The notes beneath the pieces are model-generated. The model did no database searches, was not told where the DNA came from, and saw nothing but the letters and a program-made list of their open reading frames with translations. Source: Lihuaxuella thermophila (lineage in GTDB: Bacteria; Bacillota; Bacilli; Thermoactinomycetales; Thermoactinomycetaceae). From it: 64,000 bases of DNA. Where the stretch lies: positions 62,001-126,000 of the forward strand of contig NZ_FOCQ01000003.1 in the NCBI RefSeq assembly GCF_900110165.1, in the 5' to 3' direction. Shown piece after piece: positions 9,400 through 18,894 of this stretch. The translations under genes and the position numbers were made by a program. Numbering within the stretch: position 1 is the stretch's first letter; each line of letters opens with the position of its first letter.

Positions 9400-9805
9400 A
9401 TCTCCCTCTCTGTTCAACCCGTTTGCGCAACTCTTCATCCGTCACCTGAATCTCGAACGCATAAAAGGAGAACGGCTTCGCTTGAAACTGCTCCAGCTTT
9501 TCCAGATACTCCTTTGTCCGGCGCTTCACCTGGCAAAGATCGATCCCCATCCAAACAGGATCCGGATAATTGGACAGTTTATCCAAAGCGCCTCGCATCA
9601 TTTTGAGAGCCCCGCCGACATTTCCATTCTGAAAGTGATAGAGTCCGACCGCCACTTGCAGAAGACCCTGGTAAAACCGCTCCCGCCCTTCCTCCAGCCA
9701 CAGCTCTTCCAGAACCTCATGACACTCATAATAGTCTTGTTTCACGTTAAAATAATAAAGAAAGTCCACATAAAGCGGTGGATAGCCGGATGGACTGTGT
9801 CCCAT
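9398..9805 (-). CDS. DUF309 domain-containing protein (YpuF-like)
   Basis: A 135-residue soluble protein carrying the DUF309 signature FNVKQDYYECHEVLEELW followed by FYQGLLQVAVGLYHFQNGN. The conserved His and Glu residues suggest a metal or active site, but no function is established for the family. The ATG at 9805 is preceded by AAGGGAG about nine bases away; the longer reading frame upstream overlaps the divergent gene's promoter and has no similarity to the family. Confidence 0.8.
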   Translation of the reverse strand: MGHSPSGYPPLYVDFLYYFNVKQDYYECHEVLEELWLEEGRERFYQGLLQVAVGLYHFQNGNVGGALKMMRGALDKLSNYPDPVWMGIDLCQVKRRTKEYLEKLEQFQAKPFSFYAFEIQVTDEELRKRVEQRGR

Positions 9806-9894
9806 TTGACTCTTCTCCCTTCGTATGAATGTATGGGTTTTTTCGTTTTCTTTCGGTACAATGAAAAAGAGTCTATAAAGAGAGGATGGAGCCC

Positions 9895-10128
9895 GTGAAC
9901 CTGGAAACACCCAGCCAAGAGAATTTGGAACGAATCGTTGGTGAAATCAAAACAAGTCTTAAAGTGGTCAACGCCGCCATCATCAACCCGGAAGATTTCC
10001 GGCTCAGCGATTACGAAGATTTGTTGGAAATCCACCAAATGATTCAAAAGAAACAGGGACGCCTGACCATGATGGAAATTGAAGGAATCCTGGAAGAACT
10101 GCGGGAGATGCGCAAAGCCCACAAATGA
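9895..10128 (+). CDS. UPF0435/DUF1128 family protein (YfkK-like)
   Basis: A 77-residue acidic helical protein that matches the YfkK pattern: LKVVNAAIINPEDFRLSDYE, then DLLEIHQMIQKKQGRLTMME and EGILEELREM. The function of the family is unknown. The GTG at 9895 is favoured because AGAGG sits about nine bases upstream; the ATG at 9886 directly abuts that site. TACAAT at 9857-9862 could be the -10. A strong terminator follows. Confidence 0.8.
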   Translation: MNLETPSQENLERIVGEIKTSLKVVNAAIINPEDFRLSDYEDLLEIHQMIQKKQGRLTMMEIEGILEELREMRKAHK

Positions 10129-10151
10129 TCCCCCGCCGCCGTGCACATATG

Positions 10152-10189
10152 AAAAAGCAGGGATATCTTTTGCCTCCCTGCTTTTTTTG
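10152..10189 (+). terminator. Intrinsic terminator
   Basis: A 12-bp stem pairs 10152-10163 with 10175-10186, the descending arm merging into a T7 run. It lies after the YfkK-like gene. Confidence 0.85.
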
Positions 10190-10233
10190 TAAAAAGCCCG
10201 CTGTTGATGCCGGAGCTTCCCCTTCCTGCCCGC

Positions 10234-10629
10234 TCAGCTTTCAAACTGCTTGGCCAGGGCTTCCGGCAGCGGTACTGATTTTCTCGCCTTCAGATCGATG
10301 ACGACATTCACCACTTCCGCATCGGCCACAAGTTCCCCGCTTTCATTGTATATCTCATGTTTCAGCACATAACTGCTCCTTCCTTTGCGCACCGGCTCCG
10401 TGGACACGGTCAATTTCTGCCCCAATTTCGCTTCTTTGCGGTAGTTGATATTGATGTTGGCCGTGACGGTTCCCATGCCCATCTCAACAAACACATCAAA
10501 CGGGAGGCCGGCTTTGTTATACCAGTCCTCACGGCTCCATTCCATGTACTCCAGATACTTGGCATTGTTCACATGCCCCATCACATCAATTTCCGTCGGT
10601 CTTACCTCAATTTGAATCGATGTTTTCAT
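10234..10629 (-). CDS. Acyl-CoA thioesterase, 4HBT hotdog family
   Basis: A 131-residue single-domain hotdog-fold protein. IEVRPTEIDVMGHVNNAKY holds the catalytic Asp and the GHVNN motif of 4-hydroxybenzoyl-CoA/YbgC-type thioesterases, which hydrolyse acyl-CoA esters in the cytoplasm. Conserved GQKLTVSTEPVRKGRSS forms the central strands. Length is normal. The ATG follows an AGGAGAG site. It stands alone; the acyl substrate cannot be deduced. Confidence 0.85.
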   Translation of the reverse strand: MKTSIQIEVRPTEIDVMGHVNNAKYLEYMEWSREDWYNKAGLPFDVFVEMGMGTVTANININYRKEAKLGQKLTVSTEPVRKGRSSYVLKHEIYNESGELVADAEVVNVVIDLKARKSVPLPEALAKQFES

Positions 10630-10785
10630 CTATATTACTCTCCTGTTAAGAAGGTTTTCTCTCTATTTTATTTCACATTTCATTTGCATTTTCCTTGACG
10701 GAATTTTTTCAATTTCATAAGGAAAATGCCCCCGGCTTCAAAGAGACGGGGGATCGGGGAACCAGCTTCGTATGTAATTGTTTAG

Positions 10786-11286
10786 CTAGCCGTTGAACAG
10801 ATCTTCTTCATCCAGTAAATCCACAAATTGGATGATCTCGCTCCAGTATTTGCTGTCCAGGAGCTTTCTCAATTTTATGGATATGTATCGTTGATTCCAA
10901 AGAAACGCGGAAAACGTCAAGCGATTCATTTCAATGCCTTTTCCTTTATATTCTTCATAAAAACGCCCTGTTATCATGGGTTTCATCTGCCCAAAAACGG
11001 TTCGGCAGATTTCCCTCTGCCGGCTGGACTCGACAGCCGCACAGGCCTTGATTTTCATCCGGTTCCGTTTCCAGTCATGCAAGATGCGTTTGCTCAGGTA
11101 GCTGTTTTGATATCGCTCAAATCCTGCTTTTTCTTCCGGGGTGGCACGCGAGTGCGATTCCAACATATCATTGATCAGTTGAAAGACCATATGGAGCTGA
11201 TTTTTTGTCAGATCCTTCGGCTCCACATTGGCTACATTCAAGTTAACCAGTTTAAGCGCCGGGATCATATCACCCATTTTCATCAT
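10786..11286 (-). CDS. Hypothetical protein, basic and helical
   Basis: A 166-residue soluble protein with many Lys/Arg and predicted helices. Features include NQLHMVFQLINDMLESHSRA and an acidic C-terminus VDLLDEEDLF. I do not recognise a family, metal site or membrane segment. Two adjacent ATG codons (11286, 11283) follow AGGA; either could start. The upstream DNA is an inverted-repeat element (11291-11392), which places the gene's 5' end immediately beside it, so the gene may have been affected by an insertion. Downstream, a short GC-rich hairpin at 10731-10753 could terminate it. Confidence 0.55.
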   Translation of the reverse strand: MMKMGDMIPALKLVNLNVANVEPKDLTKNQLHMVFQLINDMLESHSRATPEEKAGFERYQNSYLSKRILHDWKRNRMKIKACAAVESSRQREICRTVFGQMKPMITGRFYEEYKGKGIEMNRLTFSAFLWNQRYISIKLRKLLDSKYWSEIIQFVDLLDEEDLFNG

Positions 11287-11290
11287 TTGA

Positions 11291-11392
11291 GAATCCTGCT
11301 ACTGAAACATAGCCTGATGGAAACCCCGAATTTTTTCCGCTGCATCCCATGTTGCCGGTCGCTTGAACTGTCTATGTTTCCGGTAACAGGAT
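11291..11392. repeat. 102-bp element bounded by ~21-bp imperfect inverted repeats
   Basis: The arms 11293-11312 and 11372-11392 are complementary over about 18 of 21 positions (ATCCTG..TAC..GAAACATAG), with 59 bases between. Such a short element with terminal inverted repeats resembles a MITE or the fused ends of an insertion sequence, or it could be a leader RNA hairpin of the gene at 10786-11286. No target duplication is obvious. The family is unrecognised. Confidence 0.5.
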
Positions 11393-11783
11393 CACACCTC
11401 CTTAGTCAACATCTTCAATCTTAATCCTTTATTTGCCAACCTATCAGATCATCTATTTCGATCTTTTGAGGGACTTACTAATTCAATATGTAAAGCTCAT
11501 ATTCCTTCTGCTAAAATCAGATTAAATAAAACTATTTTCTGTCAATTTTTTATATATATTGATATTGTTTTCATGTGTTATCTGAATAAATGATCCTATA
11601 TTTCAATGATCCAGTTGATCCATCTGTTAAAATAAAATTATAGGGAAAACAGCCGACAGATTAAAATTTTTTTGTGGAAGGGCATCGGAAACGGGCCGCT
11701 GGTAATCCCACTTTTCCCTGCATGCCTGATCGGTAGCGCCGATCCTGAGACGGGGCATCCCTGCCATACATATCCTGCATAAA
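11393..11783. other. Intergenic region without a recognisable gene
   Basis: About 390 bases, AT-rich on the left (11400-11670) and more GC-rich near 11690-11770, where a small hairpin GATCGG/CCGATC occurs at 11728-11744. No start codon with a good ribosome site or known RNA was found. Confidence 0.5.
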
Positions 11784-11784
11784 G

Positions 11785-11817
11785 AAAAGAGTCGAGATGG
11801 ATGATCTCGACTCTTTT
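11785..11817 (-). terminator. Intrinsic terminator of the pdh operon
   Basis: A perfect 14-bp stem (11785-11798 with 11804-11817) has a five-base loop and A/T tails on both sides. It lies 26 bases after the pdhD stop codon. Confidence 0.9.
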
Positions 11818-11842
11818 CGTCAGCCCGTTTGATCCGGGTCTT

Positions 11843-13264
11843 TTACTTTTTATTCACCATATGAATGGCATTTCCGAACACACCTTCAGCCGCTTCCATG
11901 ATGGTTTCCGGCAGGGTCGGGTGAGCATGGATGGTAAGGGCGAGGTCCTCCGCGTTGGCGCCCATTTCGATGGCGAATACCGCTTCGGAAATGAGGGTGG
12001 AAGCTTCCGGGCCAACGATCTGCACACCCAGGAGTTGTTTGGTTTCCTTGTCTGCAACCACTTGGACAAATCCGTCCGCATGGTTCATGGAAAGAGCCCG
12101 GCCGTTGGCTTGGAAGGCGAAACGGCTGACAATCGGGTCATATCCCTCTTCTTTGGCTTGTGCTTCGGTGAGTCCCGTATAGGCGATCTCCGGATCACTG
12201 AAGATCACAAACGGCATCGCCTGGTAATCGATCACACTGCTCATGCCGCACATGGCTTCTGCCGCCACTTTGGCTTCATAGCTTGCTTTATGAGCCAACA
12301 GCACTCCGCCAGCACAGTCCCCGATCGCGTATATGTGCTCTACATTGGTGCGGCATTGGTTGTCAATCTTGATAAAGCCGCGCTCATCCAATTCCACACC
12401 GGCGATTTCCAGACCCAGTTCATCGGTGTTTGGCTTGCGGCCGACGGATACAAGGCAATAATCGGCGGTGAAGGCTTTCTCTTCTCCGTTCACAGTGGCG
12501 CGAACGGTTACTTCCTCACCGTTTACTTCCCCGCCTTGCACCATGGCTTCCGTAATCACGGTGACGCCAAGCTTTTTCAGCTTGCGGGTAACCATTTTGG
12601 TCAGTGCCGGATCGGTTCCCGGGAGCAAGGATTTGGTTCCTTCCAGAATGGTGACCTCTGCCCCCAATTTGGCATACGCGGTTCCCAATTCCAGCCCGAT
12701 ATATCCGCCACCCACAACTACCAGGCGTTTCGGCACTTCATGCAAATTCAGGGCTTCAGTGGAAGACAGGATGCGTTTGCCGTCAAATGGCAATACACTT
12801 AGTTCAACCGGACGGGAACCGGTCGCGATGATCACATCGTTGAATTTATAAGTCTGGCTGGATTCGTCATTGGAAATGCGCACGCTGTTCGGGCCGCTGA
12901 AATACGCTTCTCCGTACACGATGTCCACTTGGTTGCCTTTCAGCAGGGACTGGACCCCGCCGGTCAGCTTCTTGACGACCCCGTTTTTCCATTCGATCAG
13001 CTTGGGCATGTTCACGCTCACGTCGCCGGATATTTCGATGCCCAGGTCACCCGCTTCTTTGATGTGCATATAGCGCTCAGCCGCGCTGATAATCGCTTTG
13101 GACGGAATACACCCGCGGTTGAGGCAGACACCGCCCAGGGCATCTTTATCTACGATGGTCACGCTGCGTCCCAGTTGAGCGGCACGGATGGCGGCCACAT
13201 AACCGCCAGGCCCCGCACCGATAACGAGAACATCAACTTCTTGTGCAAGATCTCCCACTACCAT
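11843..13264 (-). CDS. pdhD: Dihydrolipoyl dehydrogenase (E3)
   Basis: A 473-residue flavoprotein that reoxidises dihydrolipoamide using NAD+ for the pyruvate dehydrogenase complex and possibly other lipoyl systems. FAD-binding GAGPGGYVAAIRAAQLG lies near the N-terminus. The redox disulfide is in GGVCLNRGCIPSK, the NAD-binding motif is VVVGGGYIGLELG, and the interface domain has the His-Glu dyad in IHAHPTLPETI. It is the last gene of the operon, starting one base after the pdhC stop, so its ribosome site is inside pdhC. A strong terminator follows. Confidence 0.97.
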   Translation of the reverse strand: MVVGDLAQEVDVLVIGAGPGGYVAAIRAAQLGRSVTIVDKDALGGVCLNRGCIPSKAIISAAERYMHIKEAGDLGIEISGDVSVNMPKLIEWKNGVVKKLTGGVQSLLKGNQVDIVYGEAYFSGPNSVRISNDESSQTYKFNDVIIATGSRPVELSVLPFDGKRILSSTEALNLHEVPKRLVVVGGGYIGLELGTAYAKLGAEVTILEGTKSLLPGTDPALTKMVTRKLKKLGVTVITEAMVQGGEVNGEEVTVRATVNGEEKAFTADYCLVSVGRKPNTDELGLEIAGVELDERGFIKIDNQCRTNVEHIYAIGDCAGGVLLAHKASYEAKVAAEAMCGMSSVIDYQAMPFVIFSDPEIAYTGLTEAQAKEEGYDPIVSRFAFQANGRALSMNHADGFVQVVADKETKQLLGVQIVGPEASTLISEAVFAIEMGANAEDLALTIHAHPTLPETIMEAAEGVFGNAIHMVNKK

Positions 13265-13265
13265 G

Positions 13266-14546
13266 TTATCTCATCTCCATCATCAGTAGATTCGGGCTTT
13301 CCAGCAATTGCTTCACACGGCTCAAGAATCGGGCAGCCACGTCGCCGTCGATCAGGCGGTGGTCAAAGCTGAGAGATACGAACATCTGCGGACGGATGGC
13401 GATTTCCCCATTGTGCACAACCGGCTTTTCCTTGATGGTTCCTACACCCAGGATGGCCACTTCGGGGTAGTTGATGACCGGTGTAAAGAATTGTCCGCCA
13501 AAACCGCCGATGTTCGAAATGGTGAACGTACTTCCTTTCAGTTCGCTCGCATCCAGTTTCATGCTGCGCGCCCGTGTTGCTTTGTCGGCGATTTCTTCCG
13601 CCAGTTCAAAAATGGATTTGCGGTCGGCATCTCTTAAGACCGGAACCAGCAGGCCGTTGTCGGTGGCCGCAGCCAATCCGATGTGATAGTAATTTTTGAT
13701 AATGATTTCTTCTTTTTCATCATCGATCGATGCATTCAGTGTCGGGAACTGACGCAATGCGGCGATGACTGCTTTGATGATAAACGGCAAATAGGTCAGC
13801 TTGATATTGCGTTCTTCGGCGATGGTTTTGCCCCATTTTCTAAGCGCGATCAATTCGGTTGCATCCACTTCGTCCATAATGGTGACGTGCGGCGCGGTGT
13901 GCTTGCTTTCCACCATGCGTTTGGCAATGGTACGGCGGATGCCGCGAAGCGGAATGCGTTCTTCCGTACCGGTGGTTTCAATCGCGGTTTTCGCCGTTGC
14001 CGGTGCAGCTGCCGCTTTGGGTTCCTCTTGCGGCTGCACGGTCGGCTTGGCCACTTTTTCACCGGAGGCGAAACTTTTCACATCTTCAGCCAAAATGCGT
14101 CCGTGTTTGCCGGTCCCTTTAACCTGCGTAATGTCCACTCCCAATTCGCGGGCAAGTTTGCGCACGGAAGGCATGGCCAGAACGTTGCCTTTTCTGGCCG
14201 CTCCGGCATTGACTGCCGTCTGGGTTTTTTCGGCGGCCGGCTGATCTGCTTGCTTGGGCTCTTCCGCTTGGGGGGCTTCTGCTTTTTCTTCAGCGGCAGG
14301 CTCTTCCCCTTCCGCATCGATGATCGCGATCAGGGAATGGGTGGGGACGACATCCCCTTCTTTGATTTTGAGCTCTCTCACTGTACCCGTTACAGGGGAA
14401 GGTACTTCTACCACCGCTTTATCGGTCTGAACTTCCAGAAACGTATCAAACTCTTCGATTTTGTCGCCTTCTTTGACATGCAGTTTGACGATTTCACCTT
14501 CCTGAATACCTTCACCCACGTCAGGCAATAGAAATTCGTATGCCAC
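13266..14546 (-). CDS. pdhC: Dihydrolipoamide acetyltransferase (E2) of pyruvate dehydrogenase
   Basis: A 426-residue E2 that forms the core of the complex and transfers acetyl from lipoamide to CoA. Domains in order: one N-terminal lipoyl domain with the lipoylated Lys in [13 protein letters not shown] (about residue 43), an Ala/Glu/Pro-rich linker, a peripheral subunit-binding domain ([15 protein letters not shown]), a second linker, and the catalytic domain ending with [15 protein letters not shown] (His and Asp of the acetyltransferase site). The GTG start has GGGAGG nine bases upstream. A 164-base non-coding gap separates it from pdhB. Confidence 0.97.
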   Translation of the reverse strand: MAYEFLLPDVGEGIQEGEIVKLHVKEGDKIEEFDTFLEVQTDKAVVEVPSPVTGTVRELKIKEGDVVPTHSLIAIIDAEGEEPAAEEKAEAPQAEEPKQADQPAAEKTQTAVNAGAARKGNVLAMPSVRKLARELGVDITQVKGTGKHGRILAEDVKSFASGEKVAKPTVQPQEEPKAAAAPATAKTAIETTGTEERIPLRGIRRTIAKRMVESKHTAPHVTIMDEVDATELIALRKWGKTIAEERNIKLTYLPFIIKAVIAALRQFPTLNASIDDEKEEIIIKNYYHIGLAAATDNGLLVPVLRDADRKSIFELAEEIADKATRARSMKLDASELKGSTFTISNIGGFGGQFFTPVINYPEVAILGVGTIKEKPVVHNGEIAIRPQMFVSLSFDHRLIDGDVAARFLSRVKQLLESPNLLMMEMR

Positions 14547-14710
14547 GAGTGTTTTCCTCCCATCTCAGAAACAATCATTTCTTCAAGTAGTCCATTTTCT
14601 CCCGAAGCACCGGGCGAATGAAACGGCGGTACAAAGAAGCTGCTGTGATGTCCGCTCATTCATTCCCGTGATCGGCGCGCACAAGAGAAAAGAGCTCATC
14701 GGTTGATCGA

Positions 14711-15688
14711 TCAGAAATCCAATACTTGATTGATTGCGGCAAGCACGCGGGCCGGGGTTGGGAGCCACTCATCTTCAATTTGCGGGAATCCGAGCACGGT
14801 ATCCGGTCCGGTCACGCGGAGAACCGGGGCTTCCAACTTCAGGATCGCTTTCTCATTAATTTGTGCGATCACTTCTGCGGCGATACCAGAGGATTTTTGC
14901 GCTTCCTGGACAATGATGGCACGGCCGGTCTTCTCAACGGAGTTGACGATCGTCTCAATGTCAATCGGGCTGATCGTCCGCAGGTCAATCACTTCCACTT
15001 TGGCTCCTCTTTCTTTTTCGGCCATTTCCGCTGCTTTCAGCGATGTATGTACCATCGCTCCGTAGGTAATGATGGTGACATCAGAACCTTCACGCACAAC
15101 GTTGGCTTTGCCGAGCGGAATGGTATATTCGCCTTCCGGCACTTCTCCTTTTGTGAAATAAAGCTTCAAATGCTCCAGGAAGAAGACGGGATCATTATCA
15201 CGAATGGCGGAGAGCAGCAAGCCTTTGGCATCATACGGGTTGGACGGGACGACCACTTTAATTCCCGGGGTTTGCGTGATCAATCCTTCCAGGCTGTCAC
15301 TATGCAGCTCCGGTGATTTAACTCCTGCGCCAAACGGAGCCCGGAACGTGACAGGGCAATTGTATCTGCCGCCGGAGCGATAGCGCATCCGGGGGGCTTG
15401 TACAGCGATGGAATCCATCGCTTCAAAGATAAAGCCGATAAACTGAATTTCGGCTACAGGCCGGAAGCCTTGGGTCCCCAGACCCACAGCCAGTCCCCCG
15501 ATTCCGGATTCAGCCAGAGGAGTGTCAAAGACGCGATCTGCGCCAAACTCGTTTTGCAGTCCGTCCGTTACGCGGAATACGCCGCCGTTTTTGCCCACGT
15601 CTTCACCAAAAATGAGTACATTGGGGTCGCGCTTCAGTTCCAAGCGCAGTGCATCGTTGATTGCTTTTACCATTGTCATTTGTGCCAT
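14711..15688 (-). CDS. pdhB: Pyruvate dehydrogenase E1 component, beta subunit
   Basis: A 325-residue E1-beta. It pairs with E1-alpha to decarboxylate pyruvate with thiamine diphosphate and reductively acetylate the E2 lipoyl group. Characteristic stretches are [34 protein letters not shown], and [19 protein letters not shown], including the conserved Glu that contacts the aminopyrimidine. Length is typical. It begins three bases after the pdhA stop codon, consistent with one polycistronic message. Confidence 0.97.
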   Translation of the reverse strand: MAQMTMVKAINDALRLELKRDPNVLIFGEDVGKNGGVFRVTDGLQNEFGADRVFDTPLAESGIGGLAVGLGTQGFRPVAEIQFIGFIFEAMDSIAVQAPRMRYRSGGRYNCPVTFRAPFGAGVKSPELHSDSLEGLITQTPGIKVVVPSNPYDAKGLLLSAIRDNDPVFFLEHLKLYFTKGEVPEGEYTIPLGKANVVREGSDVTIITYGAMVHTSLKAAEMAEKERGAKVEVIDLRTISPIDIETIVNSVEKTGRAIIVQEAQKSSGIAAEVIAQINEKAILKLEAPVLRVTGPDTVLGFPQIEDEWLPTPARVLAAINQVLDF

Positions 15689-15691
15689 GGA

Positions 15692-16804
<1,113 letters not shown>

Positions 16805-16843
16805 TCAATCACCTCATCCATAAGTTTAACTGAAAGCGTTTAA

Positions 16844-16879
16844 CTGTTATAACCAAAAACAAAAACTGTTTTATAACAG
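16844..16879 (-). promoter_or_regulatory. Inverted repeat in the pdh leader (possible operator or RNA hairpin)
   Basis: CTGTTATAA (16844-16852) and TTATAACAG (16871-16879) form a perfect 9-bp inverted repeat with 18 bases between. It lies downstream of the predicted start of transcription and upstream of pdhA, a position that suits a repressor roadblock or a leader hairpin. The regulator is unknown. Confidence 0.5.
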
Positions 16880-16949
16880 AAAGGGGGAATCGCAGTTAAA
16901 ATCTTGCTGTTTCTGATTTTTTCCGTTTGGAACAATGCGCCTTTATTCC

Positions 16950-16977
16950 ATAATACAACTTAGATAAAATTTGTCAA
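16950..16977 (-). promoter_or_regulatory. SigA-type promoter of the pdh operon
   Basis: On the minus strand TTGACA (16972-16977) and TATTAT (16950-16955) are separated by 16 bases. This is the best sigma-A promoter match in the region and gives a leader of roughly 140 bases. Confidence 0.75.
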
Positions 16978-16979
16978 TT

Positions 16980-17285
16980 GAACTTCCTCAGCTTTAGCTT
17001 TTACAAAAATTCTTTTATTGATGACAAATACAGATTTCTCTCCGTGGAGATCAAGACCTGTCAGTCAGGCGAAAACACTTTTGTTATTCGGAACCGGGTT
17101 TCGGCTCGGCTTTCTCTTTCCCTGTCCGCAATGCTCACAAACAGGATTCTTTTTCAGCAATCAAAAAGGCTGATGCGGGTTTCTACGCTTGATCAAGCGG
17201 AAAATCACCGGCAAACGTAGATGCGGACGCTGCTGAAAATGATGGAGTATAAACGAAATTGAAAGTGTTTTAACCTTTTCTCTCA
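16980..17285. other. Intergenic region without a recognised gene
   Basis: About 300 bases between the pdh promoter and the Ham1-like gene. It contains the 10-bp palindrome CTTGATCAAG near 17189 flanked by TCTACG/CGTAGA, and short Cys/Lys/Arg-rich minus-strand reading that I could not assign. No convincing gene was seen. Confidence 0.4.
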
Positions 17286-17299
17286 TGTAAAGTCAACAT

Positions 17300-17917
17300 T
17301 CATCCCTCTATTCTCTCTAGTACATCAACAAATATATTGTAAATCTTTCGGTCCGCATCATTTTTCACTTTCTGCCGTTCATCATCCGTTATTTCTGAAA
17401 GATATTGATTAAGAGTAAGGTCGATGGCCAAACTTGCCAGGGGGAACCCTTCCTTGATTACCTTGCTAGGCTTTGAAACAAAGTATCTCTCTTCAACCAG
17501 TTCATCTTGCCTGATCAGGTTTTCCCCCCAAACAAAAGCGATACCGGATACCCACTTCCCCTTACTTTCTCCACCTATTTTTTCTAGTTGACGGGAATAG
17601 TACTCAATCATTTCCCGATCAGTGAGCTTTTTACCGCCTGCCCTTCTCACCATCAACCCTGGCTGTTCGCTTTCCGGGAGTTTATCGATATACAAACTAT
17701 TGTCAATCGAGAAAGTCGGCATTTTAGAGAGACGATAGTAGAACTTCGCTTTTTTTACTGCATTGTCAATAACATTCATTCCATCTTCCTCTGGCTCTTC
17801 AACCATGTTTAAATCGTTAAGTCCAACGATTTGTATTGGTAAATCTTTGACAACCGTTTTGATCCTGGCTACTTTCGATTTATTGTGTGTTCCGAACAAG
17901 ATTTTTTTCAGATCCAT
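17300..17917 (-). CDS. Ham1/RdgB-like non-canonical purine NTP pyrophosphatase
   Basis: A 205-residue protein that begins ILFGTHNKSKVARIKTVV, the substrate-binding T-x-N-x-x-K motif of the Ham1/RdgB (ITPase) family. Members hydrolyse dITP/XTP to monophosphates to keep the nucleotide pool clean. DNAVKKAKFYYRLSKMPTFS and SIDNSLYIDKLP correspond to the central Asp-containing region. It departs from standard RdgB (SGG-ARY replaced by PGLMVRRAGG), so it is a divergent paralogue and its substrate may differ. The ATG is preceded by GGGGAGGAAGAG. Confidence 0.72.
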   Translation of the reverse strand: MDLKKILFGTHNKSKVARIKTVVKDLPIQIVGLNDLNMVEEPEEDGMNVIDNAVKKAKFYYRLSKMPTFSIDNSLYIDKLPESEQPGLMVRRAGGKKLTDREMIEYYSRQLEKIGGESKGKWVSGIAFVWGENLIRQDELVEERYFVSKPSKVIKEGFPLASLAIDLTLNQYLSEITDDERQKVKNDADRKIYNIFVDVLERIEG

Positions 17918-18093
17918 CTCTCTTCCTCCCCAATAATAACTTTCCTCCTGCTATGCCGTTCCTTCAACACGATGGAAACTACTTTTCGACGGAGGAAATT
18001 CTCATAAACTGTTCCACTTTTCATGCAAACTGGCGTGATGTTACACGCTTCAATATTGAATTTCCTTTTGGTAATGATGACCGTTTCTGACAT
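17908..18093 (-). CDS. Possible small basic protein upstream of the Ham1-like gene
   Basis: A 61-codon frame beginning MSETVIITKRKFNIEAC and ending VIIGEEERWI, overlapping the Ham1-like start by 10 bases. The overlap would suit coupled translation. However, there is no clear ribosome site before its ATG and I recognise no family. It may be spurious. Confidence 0.25.
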   Translation of the reverse strand: MSETVIITKRKFNIEACNITPVCMKSGTVYENFLRRKVVSIVLKERHSRRKVIIGEEERWI

Positions 18094-18203
18094 TGCAGGG
18101 GACGAGCATACAAGAGATTTGCGGATGCCCTGTCGAACAATTAAAATATTGGCAGAAATGAGACATCTCCTTCTCCACACAAAGAAGAAAGAGTGAATAA
18201 ATC

Positions 18204-18761
18204 ATGTCAGAAGAGCGCCTGATCAAAGTGAGTAAATTTTTAAGTTTTGTACTACGTCATCGTCCGGAAAAAATCGGAATCCAATTGGATCAAGCAGGTT
18301 GGGCAGAAATCGGCGAACTGCTCGCAGGATGTCAGAGAAATGGTTTTCCGGTTGATCGTGATGAACTGCATAAAGTAGTGAAGAGCAATGATAAAAGGCG
18401 ATTTGCCATTAGCCAGGATGGTCAGCGCATTCGAGCTGTACAAGGGCATTCTGTACCAGTACAACTGGGCTATCTGCCGAAACAGCCACCGGATCGACTC
18501 TATCATGGAACAGCGTCCCGTTTTTTGGCTGCGATCAAACAACAGGGTTTAACCAAACAGTCTCGTCACCATGTTCATTTATCTCAAACGCGAGCCGTCG
18601 CTGATCAAGTTGGCAGTCGGCGTGGACGCCCTGTGATCTTAACCATTTTAGCGAAAGAGATGGCGGAAGCGGGTTATGTATTTTATCGGTCAGATAATGA
18701 CGTTTGGTTGGTCGGGCATGTACCAGCAGAGTATATACAATTTCCCGATGAAACAGGTTGA
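18204..18761 (+). CDS. kptA: RNA 2'-phosphotransferase KptA/Tpt1
   Basis: A 185-residue Tpt1/KptA enzyme. The family transfers an internal RNA 2'-phosphate to NAD+, giving ADP-ribose 1'',2''-cyclic phosphate. The N-terminal winged-helix RNA-binding lobe contains SKFLSFVLRHRPEKIG and DKRRFAIS. The C-terminal ADP-ribosyltransferase-like lobe contains LYHGTASRFLAAIKQQGL and HHVHLSQTRAVADQVGSRRG, preserving the Arg-His-Arg-Arg set. In yeast this finishes tRNA splicing; bacteria lack that pathway, so the bacterial role is unsettled. No RNA ligase or splicing partner is nearby. Confidence 0.92.
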   Translation: MSEERLIKVSKFLSFVLRHRPEKIGIQLDQAGWAEIGELLAGCQRNGFPVDRDELHKVVKSNDKRRFAISQDGQRIRAVQGHSVPVQLGYLPKQPPDRLYHGTASRFLAAIKQQGLTKQSRHHVHLSQTRAVADQVGSRRGRPVILTILAKEMAEAGYVFYRSDNDVWLVGHVPAEYIQFPDETG

Positions 18762-18894
18762 CTGGGTTTTGAAATCCCGAAATATTTATGTTCTTGTATG
18801 ATAGATGAGGGATCTAGTCACTCCTTCGCCCATCCAGGGTCATCCATCCATCAGTATTTCAGCGAAAACGATTACAATGAGAGGGGTTTTTTGC

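Noticed and set aside
11801-12802. 333-codon plus-strand frame
   Set aside because: It lies opposite pdhD, which is certain; the translation is His/Phe-rich shadow sequence.
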